Positions 1 to 6,628 are shown, numbered from the stretch's first letter. The stretch is 7,593 nt of DNA from Suilimivivens sp964507235 (GCA_964507235.1 CAZDPE010000107.1:1-7593); one strand, 5' to 3'. A program made the numbers and translations. Notes: generated by a model not told the origin, from the sequence alone.

Positions 1-2
1 TA

Positions 3-137
3 ATGGAACTGTCATCAACAATCGCAGGCATCGTTACATTGTGCATAATTACTGCGGTTTTATTTATTGTGTTATCGAGAGCGAATGGAAAAGGAAGAAC
101 GACAAGGCACTATGGAAACGAAATATTCCCTATGTAG
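3..137 (+). CDS. Possible 44-residue small membrane protein, or the tail of a longer gene
   Basis: An open frame runs from ATG at base 3 to TAG at 135-137. The product has one clear hydrophobic segment (about residues 7-24, rich in I, V, L, T and A) followed by a basic tail (S-R-A-N-G-K-G-R-T-T-R-H-Y-G). That pattern fits a single-pass membrane protein with a cytoplasmic tail. The frame is open to the window edge, so the ATG may be internal and this could be the C-terminus of a larger membrane protein. The ribosome binding site, if any, lies outside the window. I do not recognise a family. It converges on the minus-strand material to its right, and no hairpin terminator is seen after its stop. 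Confidence 0.3.
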   Translation: MELSSTIAGIVTLCIITAVLFIVLSRANGKGRTTRHYGNEIFPM

Positions 138-295
138 CGTCTTTGCTTCAAAATCAGTTTCCTAAAATATTTATCATTAAGTGAATATCTTTTTCTTCAA
201 ATTTCATATTCCGATTTCCTCCTTATCAACTTCTGTTTTTTGTTCTGCAGCTTCCCCATAAACTGTAATGCAATCCCATTTCTTTAGCAGCTGAA
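138..295. other. Gene-poor stretch with a possible decayed minus-strand gene
   Basis: No normal-length gene is present. On the minus strand a frame is open from inside the end of the DUF4364 gene down to a TGA at 206-208. Its last part reads protein-like (for example K-K-W-D-C-I-T-V-Y-G-E-A-A-E) but has no ATG, GTG or TTG start that I can see near it. Its stop overlaps (ATGA) the start of a 17-codon ORF at 154-207. No terminator-type hairpin with a T run was found for the upstream operon. This may be a gene remnant or plain intergenic DNA. Confidence 0.35.
154..207 (-). CDS. Possible 17-residue leader-like peptide or gene remnant
   Basis: On the minus strand an ATG at 207 is preceded by AAGGAGG, with about ten bases between GGAGG and the ATG. 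This is one of the best ribosome binding sites in the window. The frame reads MKFEEKDIHLMINILGN and then meets TGA. It lies downstream of the DUF4364 gene on the same strand. A strong ribosome binding site in front of a very short frame suggests either a truncated gene whose start survives or a small peptide. No family is recognised, and chance cannot be excluded. Confidence 0.2.
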   Translation of the reverse strand: MKFEEKDIHLMINILGN

Positions 296-808
296 TTAAA
301 ATAACTGACCTACAAGGTATTGATAAATATCCTGGTTTTTTTTCTGCCAGTTGTCGCAGATGGAAGCGGCGGTTTCTTCCAAAGGCACCGAGATGGTAAT
401 ATCGATTAAGTTGATTCCCTTGTCCTTTGCAACAAGGCGGGCTTCATATTCTCCGGAAGTGGACTTATAATAATCCGACAGAACGGAAACCTCGTTTCTG
501 AGCACCATTTCATTATCCTTTAAATAATCATCAATTTCCGCCTTAATGGAAGAACTGATTTGATTCCCAAAAAATTCCAGGGTCTGTGTACCGTCATCAG
601 TAAGAATTAACTGGGTTCTGTTTCGGATAGTTTCGGCAGTAACCAGCCCGGCGTCAATTAATTCTCCGATTACCTGCTGCAGGGTAAGAAAATTGGTATA
701 TTCTTTATTCAGAATGAAATCGCTTATCTGTGTTCTGGTTAGGGGGAAATCTACTCTGTTTAACATATATAGTATAATTAATTTGTAGAGAGTCAGTGGG
801 TCCTGCAT
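296..808 (-). CDS. DUF4364 family winged-helix protein
   Basis: The 170-residue product matches the DUF4364 family of Clostridia in length and in its opening (M-Q-D-P-L-T-L-Y-K-L-I-I-L-Y-M-L). Residues 1 to about 75 look like a winged helix-turn-helix: a helix, then 'PLTRTQISDFIL' as helix-turn-helix entry, 'TLQQVIGELIDAGLV' as recognition helix, and 'TQLILTDDG' as the wing. The C-terminal half is a mixed alpha/beta domain of unknown role. It is therefore a likely DNA-binding protein, but its target is unknown. The ATG at 808 has an AAGGATGG-type ribosome binding site about ten bases upstream. It follows the radical SAM gene by 26 bases and is probably the last gene of the malic enzyme operon. 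Confidence 0.85.
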   Translation of the reverse strand: MQDPLTLYKLIILYMLNRVDFPLTRTQISDFILNKEYTNFLTLQQVIGELIDAGLVTAETIRNRTQLILTDDGTQTLEFFGNQISSSIKAEIDDYLKDNEMVLRNEVSVLSDYYKSTSGEYEARLVAKDKGINLIDITISVPLEETAASICDNWQKKNQDIYQYLVGQLF

Positions 809-834
809 GATAAACCATCCTTTCTTATATTATT

Positions 835-1824
835 TCATTTCTCGCCGCTGTAAAGCTTTCCCTGAAATGCTCCCTGTTCTTTCATTATCCGGTGAAATGC
901 ATTGAGCACGCCGCGTTTGTCGCCGCTCCATAAAGGAGCAATCAGTAAAGCTTTCGGTGCATCTCCTGTTACTCTGTGAATTACTATATCGGGCCGGAGA
1001 TGTTCCATGCAGCTTATCAGTAAATCAAGATAAGCTTCTTTATCAGGGAATACGCAGATTTTCTGTGGGTTTTCAAAGTACAATTCCGCAAGGTCAGTGT
1101 CTTTTAAAATATGGAGAAGCTGAAGCTTGATTCCCCATATGGGGAGTCTGTTTAAATAAGATATGGCGGAAAGGGTATCTGCTTTTGTTTCACCCGGAAG
1201 ACCTAAAATTAAGTGTACAATGACAGGAAGAGAGAGGTCTTGTAAAGCGTCAAGGGCAGCTTCAAAGCAGGATAAAGAGTATCCGCGGCGTATAAAAGCA
1301 GCAGTTTGTTCCCTGATAGTCTGCAGCCCCAGTTCTATCCAGATGAATTTGCGGGGATAGTCCTTTTTCAGCCTTTTAAGTAAAGCGAGCACTTCATCGG
1401 GGAGGCAGTCCGGCCTTGTGGCAATGGAAATACCTGCAGTCGAATCATCCTTCAGGGCCACACGGTAAATGGCTTCCAGGTAGGAAACCGGGCCGTAAGT
1501 ATTCGTATATGCCTGAAAATAAGCAATGAATTTTGCACCTTTAGTCTTGTCCGCAAGTCTGCGTTTGCCGGAAAGAAAAGCAGCCTTGAATTCCTCCGGT
1601 GAGGAAAGCGGGGCTGCAAAATCACCGCTTCCGCCTTTACTGCAGAAAATGCATCCTCTGGTATCCAGGCGTCCGTCCCTGTTGGGACAGGTAAGACCTG
1701 CGTTTAAAGCTACTTTATATATTTTTTCACCATAAGTATTTTTTAAATAAGCATCCAGTGAATAATATGGTTTTCCGTGCCAAAGCGCGGAAGAAAAAGA
1801 TGCTGTCTGTTCCCTGTTTTCCAT
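835..1824 (-). CDS. TIGR01212/YhcC-type radical SAM protein
   Basis: I place the start at ATG 1824, giving 329 residues. The frame can be extended to a TTG at 1884, but that would overlap the malic enzyme gene, has no ribosome binding site, and adds 20 residues not expected in the family. The iron-sulfur cluster cysteines are C46, C58 and C61 (CPNRDG...GC-IFC). This C-x11-C-x2-C spacing is characteristic of the YhcC group and differs from the usual CxxxCxxC. Later family features are 'SIATRPDC' (133-140), 'WIELGLQT' (162-169) and 'HLILGLPGET' (204-213), matching the radical SAM barrel and SAM-binding strands. The family is close to the Elp3-like radical SAM group. Its substrate is not established to my knowledge, and a tRNA- or cofactor-modifying role is only inferred. 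It sits 25 bases after the malic enzyme stop. No Shine-Dalgarno is obvious, so translation may be coupled to the upstream gene. Confidence 0.85.
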   Translation of the reverse strand: MENREQTASFSSALWHGKPYYSLDAYLKNTYGEKIYKVALNAGLTCPNRDGRLDTRGCIFCSKGGSGDFAAPLSSPEEFKAAFLSGKRRLADKTKGAKFIAYFQAYTNTYGPVSYLEAIYRVALKDDSTAGISIATRPDCLPDEVLALLKRLKKDYPRKFIWIELGLQTIREQTAAFIRRGYSLSCFEAALDALQDLSLPVIVHLILGLPGETKADTLSAISYLNRLPIWGIKLQLLHILKDTDLAELYFENPQKICVFPDKEAYLDLLISCMEHLRPDIVIHRVTGDAPKALLIAPLWSGDKRGVLNAFHRIMKEQGAFQGKLYSGEK

Positions 1825-1849
1825 AATACATTCTGCAGAAAAGAAAATA

Positions 1850-3004
1850 CTAGCGGACAATGTGTGATTTGACCGCTTCGGCAACTACTTCGGCCACTTT
1901 TGGATTAAAGGCCTCCGGCATAATATTATCTTCATTTAATTCTTCATCGGGAACCAGAGAAGCGATGGCATTTGCAGCAGCCAGCTTCATCTCTTCCGTA
2001 ATCTGTGCAGCGCGTCCTTCTAAAGCTCCTTTAAAAATTCCGGGAAAAGCAACTACATTATTTACCTGGTTGGGGAAATCGCTTCTTCCTGTTCCCACAA
2101 TTCTTGCCCCGGCAGCTTTTGCAATATCGGGCATGATTTCCGGTACAGGATTGGCCATGGCAAATAAAATTGCGTCCTTATTCATGCTTGCAACCATTTC
2201 AGCGCTGACAACGCCGGGAGCGGAAACTCCTATGAAAATGTCGGCGCCCTTCATAGCGTCGGCTAAAGTGCCCGTTTCATTATTGGGGTTGGTAACCTCT
2301 GTCATTTTCTTCTGCATCCAGTTAAGACCTTCAGTATCCTTTGATACAATACCGACCTTGTCGCACATGACAATATTGGGAAAACCATAGGTGAGAAGAA
2401 GCTTTGTAATGGCAACGCCTGCGCTTCCGGCGCCGTTTACAACTACCTTGCAGTCCTCCTTTTTCTTGCCGACAACCTTCAGGCCGTTGATAATGCCTGC
2501 CAGAACGACAATAGCGGTTCCGTGCTGGTCATCATGAAATACGGGAATGTCCAGAATTTCTTTTAAGCGTTCTTCAATTTCAAAGCATCTGGGAGCGCTG
2601 ATATCTTCCAGGTTGATGCCGCCGAAACCGGGAGCCAGATAAGTCACTGCCTTAATGATTTCTTCCGTATCCTGCGTATCCAGACAGATAGGAACTGCAT
2701 TCACGCCGCCGAATTCTTTAAAAAGGACAGCCTTTCCTTCCATAACAGGCATGGCGGCATAGGGACCGATATTGCCAAGGCCGAGTACAGCGCTGCCATC
2801 GGAAACTACAGCTACAGTATTGGCTTTCATGGTGTAGGTATAGGCAGCTTCCTTATCCTGCGCAATGACCTTACAGGGCTCTGCCACGCCGGGCGTATAT
2901 GCAATAGATAAATCTTCTCTTGATTTTACGGGTGTCTTGGATACGGTTTCGATTTTACCGTTCCATTCTTTATGGAGCATAAGCGCTTTTTCATTTGTTG
3001 TCAT
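1850..3004 (-). CDS. Malic enzyme (oxaloacetate-decarboxylating malate dehydrogenase)
   Basis: This 384-residue cytosolic enzyme converts malate to pyruvate and CO2 with reduction of NAD(P). The length fits the short bacterial type without the C-terminal phosphotransacetylase domain. Visible motifs are 'YTPGVAEPC' (36-44, catalytic Tyr36), 'VSDGSAVLGLGNIGP' (67-81), 'MEGKAVLFK' (88-96, general-base Lys91), 'FGGINLEDISAPRCFEIE' (127-144, metal ligands), 'FHDDQHGTA' (156-164), the Rossmann loop 'GAGSAG' (191-196), 'ANPVPEI' (284-290) and 'TGRSDFPNQVNN' (305-316). Asp215 at the end of the second Rossmann strand (IVMCDKVG) suggests NAD preference, by inference. The ATG at 3004 has GAGGAGA seven to eight bases upstream. 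It is the first gene of the operon with the radical SAM and DUF4364 genes, and starts divergently from degV. Confidence 0.95.
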   Translation of the reverse strand: MTTNEKALMLHKEWNGKIETVSKTPVKSREDLSIAYTPGVAEPCKVIAQDKEAAYTYTMKANTVAVVSDGSAVLGLGNIGPYAAMPVMEGKAVLFKEFGGVNAVPICLDTQDTEEIIKAVTYLAPGFGGINLEDISAPRCFEIEERLKEILDIPVFHDDQHGTAIVVLAGIINGLKVVGKKKEDCKVVVNGAGSAGVAITKLLLTYGFPNIVMCDKVGIVSKDTEGLNWMQKKMTEVTNPNNETGTLADAMKGADIFIGVSAPGVVSAEMVASMNKDAILFAMANPVPEIMPDIAKAAGARIVGTGRSDFPNQVNNVVAFPGIFKGALEGRAAQITEEMKLAAANAIASLVPDEELNEDNIMPEAFNPKVAEVVAEAVKSHIVR

Positions 3005-3011
3005 ATGTCAT

Positions 3012-3016
3012 CTCCT
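3012..3016 (-). promoter_or_regulatory. Ribosome binding site of the malic enzyme gene
   Basis: AGGAG on the minus strand lies seven bases before the ATG at 3004 and supports this start. Confidence 0.8.
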
Positions 3017-3033
3017 CATATTTTCTTGTTTTC

Positions 3034-3058
3034 CTGTTCTCCTGTTTTCGCAGAACAG
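3034..3058 (-). other. Hairpin in the malic enzyme 5' leader
   Basis: CTGTTCT (3034-3040) and AGAACAG (3052-3058) are perfect seven-base inverted arms separated by 11 bases. They sit between the predicted promoter and the ribosome binding site. A competing smaller pairing (CTGTT with AACAG) overlaps it. There is no T run after it, so it is not a standard terminator. A role in mRNA stability or translation is possible but unproven. Confidence 0.35.
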
Positions 3059-3095
3059 CAGGTTATGAACTGCCGGAAATTCTGCCGACAGTACT

Positions 3096-3124
3096 ATTTT
3101 ATAATAATTGTATGATGCATGCAA
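3096..3124 (-). promoter_or_regulatory. Predicted sigma-A promoter for the malic enzyme operon
   Basis: Read on the minus strand, TTGCAT (3119-3124) and TAAAAT (3096-3101) are separated by 17 bases. Transcription would start near 3089, giving a leader of about 85 bases. An alternative -10, TATAAA, sits two bases nearer the -35. This is a match by eye in AT-rich DNA. Confidence 0.5.
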
Positions 3125-3159
3125 GTAAAAAGAAAGGGTAGAATAAACAGCAAAAGTTC

Positions 3160-3188
3160 TTTACACTTATACTATTGTGTGCTATCAT
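3160..3188 (+). promoter_or_regulatory. Predicted sigma-A promoter for degV
   Basis: TTTACA (3160-3165) and TATCAT (3183-3188) are separated by 17 bases. A start near 3195 would leave a leader of roughly 58 bases before the degV ATG. It is back to back with the malic enzyme promoter, with the two -35 boxes about 35 bases apart. Confidence 0.5.
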
Positions 3189-3252
3189 AAGTAGTAATGA
3201 AAACTACATTAAATGATTTTCTAAAATAAATGAAACGGTTTCGGAGGTTCTT

Positions 3253-4089
3253 ATGAGTTATAAAATTGTTGCGGACAGCTGCTGTGAGTTCCCGGCAGAA
3301 TGTCATCAGGATTCACGATATGAAATTGTTCCCTTAGGTCTTGAAGTGGAAGATGAGCTGATTATGGATGATGAAAGCTTCGACCAGGCTTATTTCCTGA
3401 AAAAGGTTGCAAAGTCCCAGAAGTGTCCGAAATCTTTTTGCCCTTCACCTGAAAAGTTTATGGAAGCATATAAAACAGAAGCGGAAAATGTCTTTGTTTT
3501 TACTTTATCTTCTAAGCTGAGCGGAAGCTACAACAGTGCGGAGCTGGGTAAAAAGCTTTATATTGAAAAATATGGCGCTAAAAATATATTTGTGTGTGAT
3601 TCGGAATCTGCAAGCTGCGGAGAAACTCATCTGGCGCTTCTGGCAGCAGAGCTTTCGGAGGAAGGGCTGTCTTTTGAAGAAATCTGCAGAAGAGTTACGG
3701 ATTATCGTGACCATATGAAAACATATTTTGTACTGGATAATCTGGAAACCCTGCGTAAGAACGGAAGACTTACGGGAGTAAAGGCGCTGGTGGCTTCTAC
3801 ATTGAGCATTAAGCCTGTTATGGGTTCGCATAAAGGAGAAATTATTCAGCTCAGTCAGGCAATCGGAATCAAAAAAGGACTTGCCAAAATGGCAGAAACT
3901 GTAGCAAGGGAAGCGGTAAATCCGGAGAAGAAAACCCTGATGATTACTCATTGCAATTGCAAGGACCGGGCTGAAAGCGTGAAAAAAATGGTTCTTGAAA
4001 AAATTAAATGTAAAAATGTGCTTATTATGGATTCACGGGGCATCAGCAGCATGTATGCAAATGACGGCGGAGTGATTGTAACCTTATAA
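3253..4089 (+). CDS. DegV family fatty-acid-binding protein
   Basis: The 278-residue length and motif order fit DegV/FakB proteins, which bind a fatty acid and, in studied cases, present it to a fatty acid kinase (FakA) for phosphorylation. Visible features are the N-terminal strand and 'ADSCCEFP' (7-14), where most relatives have DST or DSS; 'CPSPEKFMEAY' (63-73), matching the usual QPSPEDF region; 'TLSSKLSGSYNSA' (84-96), the ligand-contacting loop; 'DSESASCGE' (116-124); 'VLDNLETLRKNGRLTG' (160-175); and a terminal 'YANDGGVIVTL'. It has eleven cysteines, which is high for the family. GGAGG (3243-3247) lies five bases before the ATG. It appears monocistronic. No kinase partner gene is in the window. 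Confidence 0.92.
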   Translation: MSYKIVADSCCEFPAECHQDSRYEIVPLGLEVEDELIMDDESFDQAYFLKKVAKSQKCPKSFCPSPEKFMEAYKTEAENVFVFTLSSKLSGSYNSAELGKKLYIEKYGAKNIFVCDSESASCGETHLALLAAELSEEGLSFEEICRRVTDYRDHMKTYFVLDNLETLRKNGRLTGVKALVASTLSIKPVMGSHKGEIIQLSQAIGIKKGLAKMAETVAREAVNPEKKTLMITHCNCKDRAESVKKMVLEKIKCKNVLIMDSRGISSMYANDGGVIVTL

Positions 4090-4099
4090 ATTTTATTCC

Positions 4100-4129
4100 T
4101 GCGGGCAATGAGTCACAGTCATGCCTGCA
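4100..4129 (+). other. Hairpin 1 of the intergenic block after degV
   Basis: Arms 4100-4111 and 4119-4129 pair over about 11 positions (TGCGGGC then ATGA with TCAT then GCCTGCA), with one G-T wobble, one bulged A and a seven-base loop (GTCACAG). It starts ten bases after the degV stop. It lacks a following T run on either strand, so it is not a plain terminator. It could be a 3' mRNA-stabilising structure or part of a dispersed repeat. Confidence 0.45.
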
Positions 4130-4152
4130 TAACCCTGACGAATGCCGCGTGG

Positions 4153-4187
4153 GTCAATACTCCGCTGCTTTGCAGCAGGATGTTGAC
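4153..4187 (+). other. Hairpin 2 of the intergenic block
   Basis: CTGCT and AGCAG close a TTGC loop, and the flanking GTCAA (4153-4157) and TTGAC (4183-4187) pair at the base, making an imperfect 35-base stem-loop with internal bulges. Like hairpin 1, it has no T run. Confidence 0.4.
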
Positions 4188-4202
4188 TTCATGACAGTTA
4201 GA

Positions 4203-4230
4203 AATCTGCAGAGCGTATGTTCTGCAGATT
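4203..4230 (+). other. Hairpin 3: perfect 10-base inverted repeat
   Basis: AATCTGCAGA (4203-4212) and TCTGCAGATT (4221-4230) are perfect inverted arms around the eight-base loop GCGTATGT. The following bases are AATAAG, so it is a poor intrinsic terminator for degV, but it could protect an mRNA 3' end. The arms themselves contain the palindrome CTGCAG. Confidence 0.55.
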
Positions 4231-4245
4231 AATAAGCATAGCAGC

Positions 4246-4270
4246 AAAAAAGCCCGCAGAAGCGGGCTTT
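4246..4270 (-). terminator. Intrinsic terminator of the argG-DUF1294-LytTR unit
   Basis: On the minus strand GCCCGC (4267-4262), the loop TTCT, and GCGGGC (4257-4252) are followed by six T residues (4251-4246). It begins inside the stop codon of the LytTR gene, as compact terminators often do. On the plus strand the same stem has only three T residues after it, so it may also end degV transcription, but weakly. Confidence 0.88.
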
Positions 4271-4997
4271 ATCTGTTTTCTGCCTGATAGGTCTGAAGCG
4301 CATATTTAATATACTTAACAGCGAAAGGAGTGGACTTGATTTTGGTTCCGTCCTTCAGCATTACAGCAAAGGGAGAGTATTTCTGCATATAGGCAATATT
4401 AAACAGGGCATGGTCATTAATCAGAACAAAGTGGTTGAACATATATATTTCATCGTAAAAGTTGAACATATTGGTAAGAAGAATCACTTTTCTGCCGTCC
4501 TTTAAGTATACATGAACGTACCTGCCCTCTGTGAGGGCATAAACAATATCATCTTCCGTTACATAGTAAGTTTCTGTTTCGGAACGCAGTTCGATAGCAG
4601 GAACCCTTTTTTCGCATAATACCTGGGCTCTGTCAAGGGTATCGGAAAGCTCGGCAGTTTTAATGGGCTTTTTAAGATGCATGATGTTGGAAGGACAGGG
4701 ATTAAGCGGGTTCATCTGTTCAGGATAATTTATTTTAGAAGAGCATAATACAATCGGAACGGAAACGCCGGATTTGATAAGCTCTAAGGCAAAAGTAAGT
4801 CCGTCAGGCTTTTCCGTGGTCATATCAATGAAAAACAAATCATATTGCATGTGATTTTTGGAAAGAATGGTGCTGTTTCCGAAAGAATCCGTATAAATCA
4901 GTCCGGTAGTGCTTTTCCTCTTTTCAGATTCTCTTTTGAGAAGACGTTCTAACTGTTTCCTGTCGGCAACATTATCATCACAAATTGCAATATGCAT
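4269..4997 (-). CDS. Orphan LytTR-type response regulator
   Basis: I prefer the ATG at 4997 (242 residues). The upstream ATG at 5003 lies only two bases from GGAGG, while 4997 lies eight bases away. Counting from the upstream ATG, the receiver domain spans about residues 3-125: acidic pair Asp9-Asp10 (CDDN), phospho-acceptor Asp60 at the end of 'YDLFFID', and conserved Lys112 in 'KKP'. The usual Ser/Thr switch position is in 'VLCSS' (85-89). Residues from about 136 to 240 form a LytTR DNA-binding domain (for example 'YYVTEDDIVYALTEGRYVHVYLKDGRK'), the class found in AgrA, VirR and LytR. Regulators of this class bind paired direct repeats, usually near peptide-signalling or cell-envelope genes. 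No sensor kinase is nearby. It lies 30 bases after DUF1294 and is probably read through from argG. Confidence 0.88.
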   Translation of the reverse strand: MHIAICDDNVADRKQLERLLKRESEKRKSTTGLIYTDSFGNSTILSKNHMQYDLFFIDMTTEKPDGLTFALELIKSGVSVPIVLCSSKINYPEQMNPLNPCPSNIMHLKKPIKTAELSDTLDRAQVLCEKRVPAIELRSETETYYVTEDDIVYALTEGRYVHVYLKDGRKVILLTNMFNFYDEIYMFNHFVLINDHALFNIAYMQKYSPFAVMLKDGTKIKSTPFAVKYIKYALQTYQAENR

Positions 4998-5004
4998 TTT
5001 CATG

Positions 5005-5011
5005 ACCTCCT
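5005..5011 (-). promoter_or_regulatory. Ribosome binding site that decides the LytTR start
   Basis: AGGAGGT on the minus strand. The first ATG (5003) would be two bases from GGAGG, which is too close. The ATG two codons later (4997) is eight bases away, the usual spacing. Confidence 0.75.
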
Positions 5012-5027
5012 GAATATACTTGGAATT

Positions 5028-5321
5028 TTATAAGACTGAAACCTGAAAAGGTGCATTTAAGAGTGCTATAATCAGAATAATCTGCACAATTAAAATAAAG
5101 GGCATTCCATAGACGAAATACCAGTGTCTTGTCTTATGACGAAAAGCATACATTCCGATAATGGAACCTATGCTTCCGCCAATGACTGCAACGATAAAAA
5201 GGGTAGCTTCCGGAATCCGGAAGGCCCTTTTTTTCGCTTTGTATTTATCGATACCCATCAGAGCAAAGCCGATGAGATTCAGTGCAATAAAATATACTGA
5301 AAGTAAAGTGAGTACATCCAT
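5028..5321 (-). CDS. DUF1294 family small membrane protein
   Basis: The 97-residue product matches DUF1294 in length and signature: 'GIDKYKAKKRAFRIPEATL' (23-41), 'GGSIGSIIGMYAFRHKT' (48-64) and 'FVYGMPF' (69-75). Three membrane helices are visible at about 3-22, 40-58 and 72-90, and the basic loop between the first two would face the cytoplasm. Its function is unknown; the family often occurs as a stand-alone domain or fused to a cold-shock domain, which is absent here. GAGGT (5327-5331) gives a good ribosome binding site. It starts 15 bases after the argG stop and precedes the LytTR gene, so the three genes are probably cotranscribed. Confidence 0.9.
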   Translation of the reverse strand: MDVLTLLSVYFIALNLIGFALMGIDKYKAKKRAFRIPEATLFIVAVIGGSIGSIIGMYAFRHKTRHWYFVYGMPFILIVQIILIIALLNAPFQVSVL

Positions 5322-5336
5322 TTTTTACCTCGGTTT

Positions 5337-6554
5337 TTATAACTCTCCGCGCTCCTGCATCTTCATGGCACGTACCTTGGTGGAAAGACCGAACAGGTTG
5401 ATAAAGCCTTCTGCATCGTGATGGTCATATAAATCACCTGTAGTAAAACTTGCAATGCTTTCATTATACAGTGAATAAGGTGATGTGGTTCCGGCTTTAA
5501 TGATGTTGCCTTTATATAATTTGAATTTAACCTCGCCTGTTACATACTGCTGTGTGGATTCAATGAAAGCCTGTACCGCTTCGCGAAGGGGAGAGAACCA
5601 TTTTCCTTCGTAAACAATCTGAGCCATTTTGTTGCCCATATCTTTTTTAACAGCATAAGTATCACGGTCAAGAATTAGTTCCTCGAGCTGCTGATGTGCT
5701 TCGTAGAGAATTGTTCCGCCGGGAGTCTCATATACGCCGCGGGATTTCATGCCGACAACACGGTTTTCAACAATATCTACAATACCGATGCCGTGCTTGC
5801 CGCCCAGTTTATTGAGCTTTCGGATAATATCGGAAACCTTCATCTGCTTGCCGTTTACGGCAGTAGGAATACCTTTTTCAAAGGTAAGAGTTACATATTC
5901 GCCTTCCTCCGGCGCTTTTTCAGGAGTTACGCCGAGAACTAACAGATGGTCAAAGTTGGGTTCATTGGCAGGGTCTTCAAGTTCAAGCCCTTCATGGCTG
6001 ATATGCCATAAATTACGGTCGCGGCTGTAGCTGGAATCAGCTGAGAAAGGCAAATCAATGCCGTGAGCCTTGCAGTATTCAATTTCGGATTCACGGGAAT
6101 CAAGCGTCCACTTTTCATTTCTCCAGGCTGCAATAATTTTAAGGTCAGGAGCCAGAGCCTTAATGCCAAGCTCGAAACGAATCTGGTCGTTGCCTTTACC
6201 GGTTGCACCGTGACAGATAGCAACAGCGCCTTCCTTACGTGCAATTTCAACCAGCTTTTTGGCAATTAAAGGTCTTGCCATAGAGGTTCCCAGCAGATAC
6301 TTGTTTTCATAAACTGCATGTGCCTGGACACAGGGAACGATGTATTCATCACAGAACTCGTCAATTACATCTAAAATGTATAATTTTTCAGCGCCGCAGA
6401 ATTTTGCCCTTTCTTCAAGACCGTCAAGTTCTTCCTCCTGTCCGCAGTCAATGCAGACGCACACAACCTCATAGTCGAAGTTTTCTTTTAACCAAGGGAT
6501 GATGGCAGTAGTGTCAAGACCGCCTGAATACGCTAAAATAACCTTTTCCTTCAT
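5337..6554 (-). CDS. argG: Argininosuccinate synthase
   Basis: This cytosolic enzyme joins citrulline and aspartate with ATP to form argininosuccinate, the penultimate step of arginine synthesis. Starting at ATG 6554 gives 405 residues, the usual length of the short bacterial type. The frame is open 23 codons further, but that extension crosses the leader hairpin and the predicted -10 region is just beyond it; GGAGG lies nine bases before 6554. Motifs are the ATP pyrophosphatase loop 'AYSGGLDTT' (8-16), 'YLLGTSMARPLIAK' (86-99), 'HGATGKGNDQIRFE' (115-128) for citrulline/aspartate binding, 'YSRDRNLWHIS' (176-186), and 'SRGVYETPGGTIL' (271-283). Family members usually have Ser where Thr16 is and often Cys for Ala116; both are mild substitutions. 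argH is not in the window. Confidence 0.97.
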   Translation of the reverse strand: MKEKVILAYSGGLDTTAIIPWLKENFDYEVVCVCIDCGQEEELDGLEERAKFCGAEKLYILDVIDEFCDEYIVPCVQAHAVYENKYLLGTSMARPLIAKKLVEIARKEGAVAICHGATGKGNDQIRFELGIKALAPDLKIIAAWRNEKWTLDSRESEIEYCKAHGIDLPFSADSSYSRDRNLWHISHEGLELEDPANEPNFDHLLVLGVTPEKAPEEGEYVTLTFEKGIPTAVNGKQMKVSDIIRKLNKLGGKHGIGIVDIVENRVVGMKSRGVYETPGGTILYEAHQQLEELILDRDTYAVKKDMGNKMAQIVYEGKWFSPLREAVQAFIESTQQYVTGEVKFKLYKGNIIKAGTTSPYSLYNESIASFTTGDLYDHHDAEGFINLFGLSTKVRAMKMQERGEL

Positions 6555-6563
6555 AATTAAATG

Positions 6564-6568
6564 CCTCC
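6564..6568 (-). promoter_or_regulatory. Ribosome binding site of argG
   Basis: GGAGG on the minus strand, nine bases before the ATG at 6554. It selects this start over the in-frame ATG at 6623. Confidence 0.85.
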
Positions 6569-6585
6569 AATGTGTATTTTCTAAG

Positions 6586-6608
6586 CCGTTTAAGCTGTGT
6601 GAAAACGG
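6586..6608 (-). other. Small hairpin in the argG leader
   Basis: CCGTTT (6586-6591) and AAACGG (6603-6608) are six-base inverted arms around an 11-base loop, between the predicted start of transcription and the ribosome binding site. It has no T run. A regulatory role is only possible. Confidence 0.3.
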
Positions 6609-6628
6609 TTGTTTTTCCGACAAGCCAT

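Noticed and set aside
1860..2390. A 176-codon plus-strand open frame opposite the malic enzyme gene
   Set aside because: It lies wholly antisense to a gene with clear catalytic motifs, and its low-complexity A/S/P-rich product is typical of shadow translation.
3505..3951. A 148-codon minus-strand frame opposite degV
   Set aside because: It is antisense to a well-supported DegV gene with no ribosome binding site or recognisable domain.
4090..4245. A CRISPR array or transposon end in the hairpin block
   Set aside because: The hairpins differ in sequence, there are no regular spacers, and no transposase or target duplication is visible.
5939..6265. A 108-codon minus-strand frame within argG
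   Set aside because: It is in another frame of argG, whose motifs on both sides are intact, so it is a shadow.
6555..6623. An extended argG start at 6623
   Set aside because: It adds 23 residues not found in the family, begins at about the predicted transcription start, and lacks a ribosome binding site; ATG 6554 has all the expected features.
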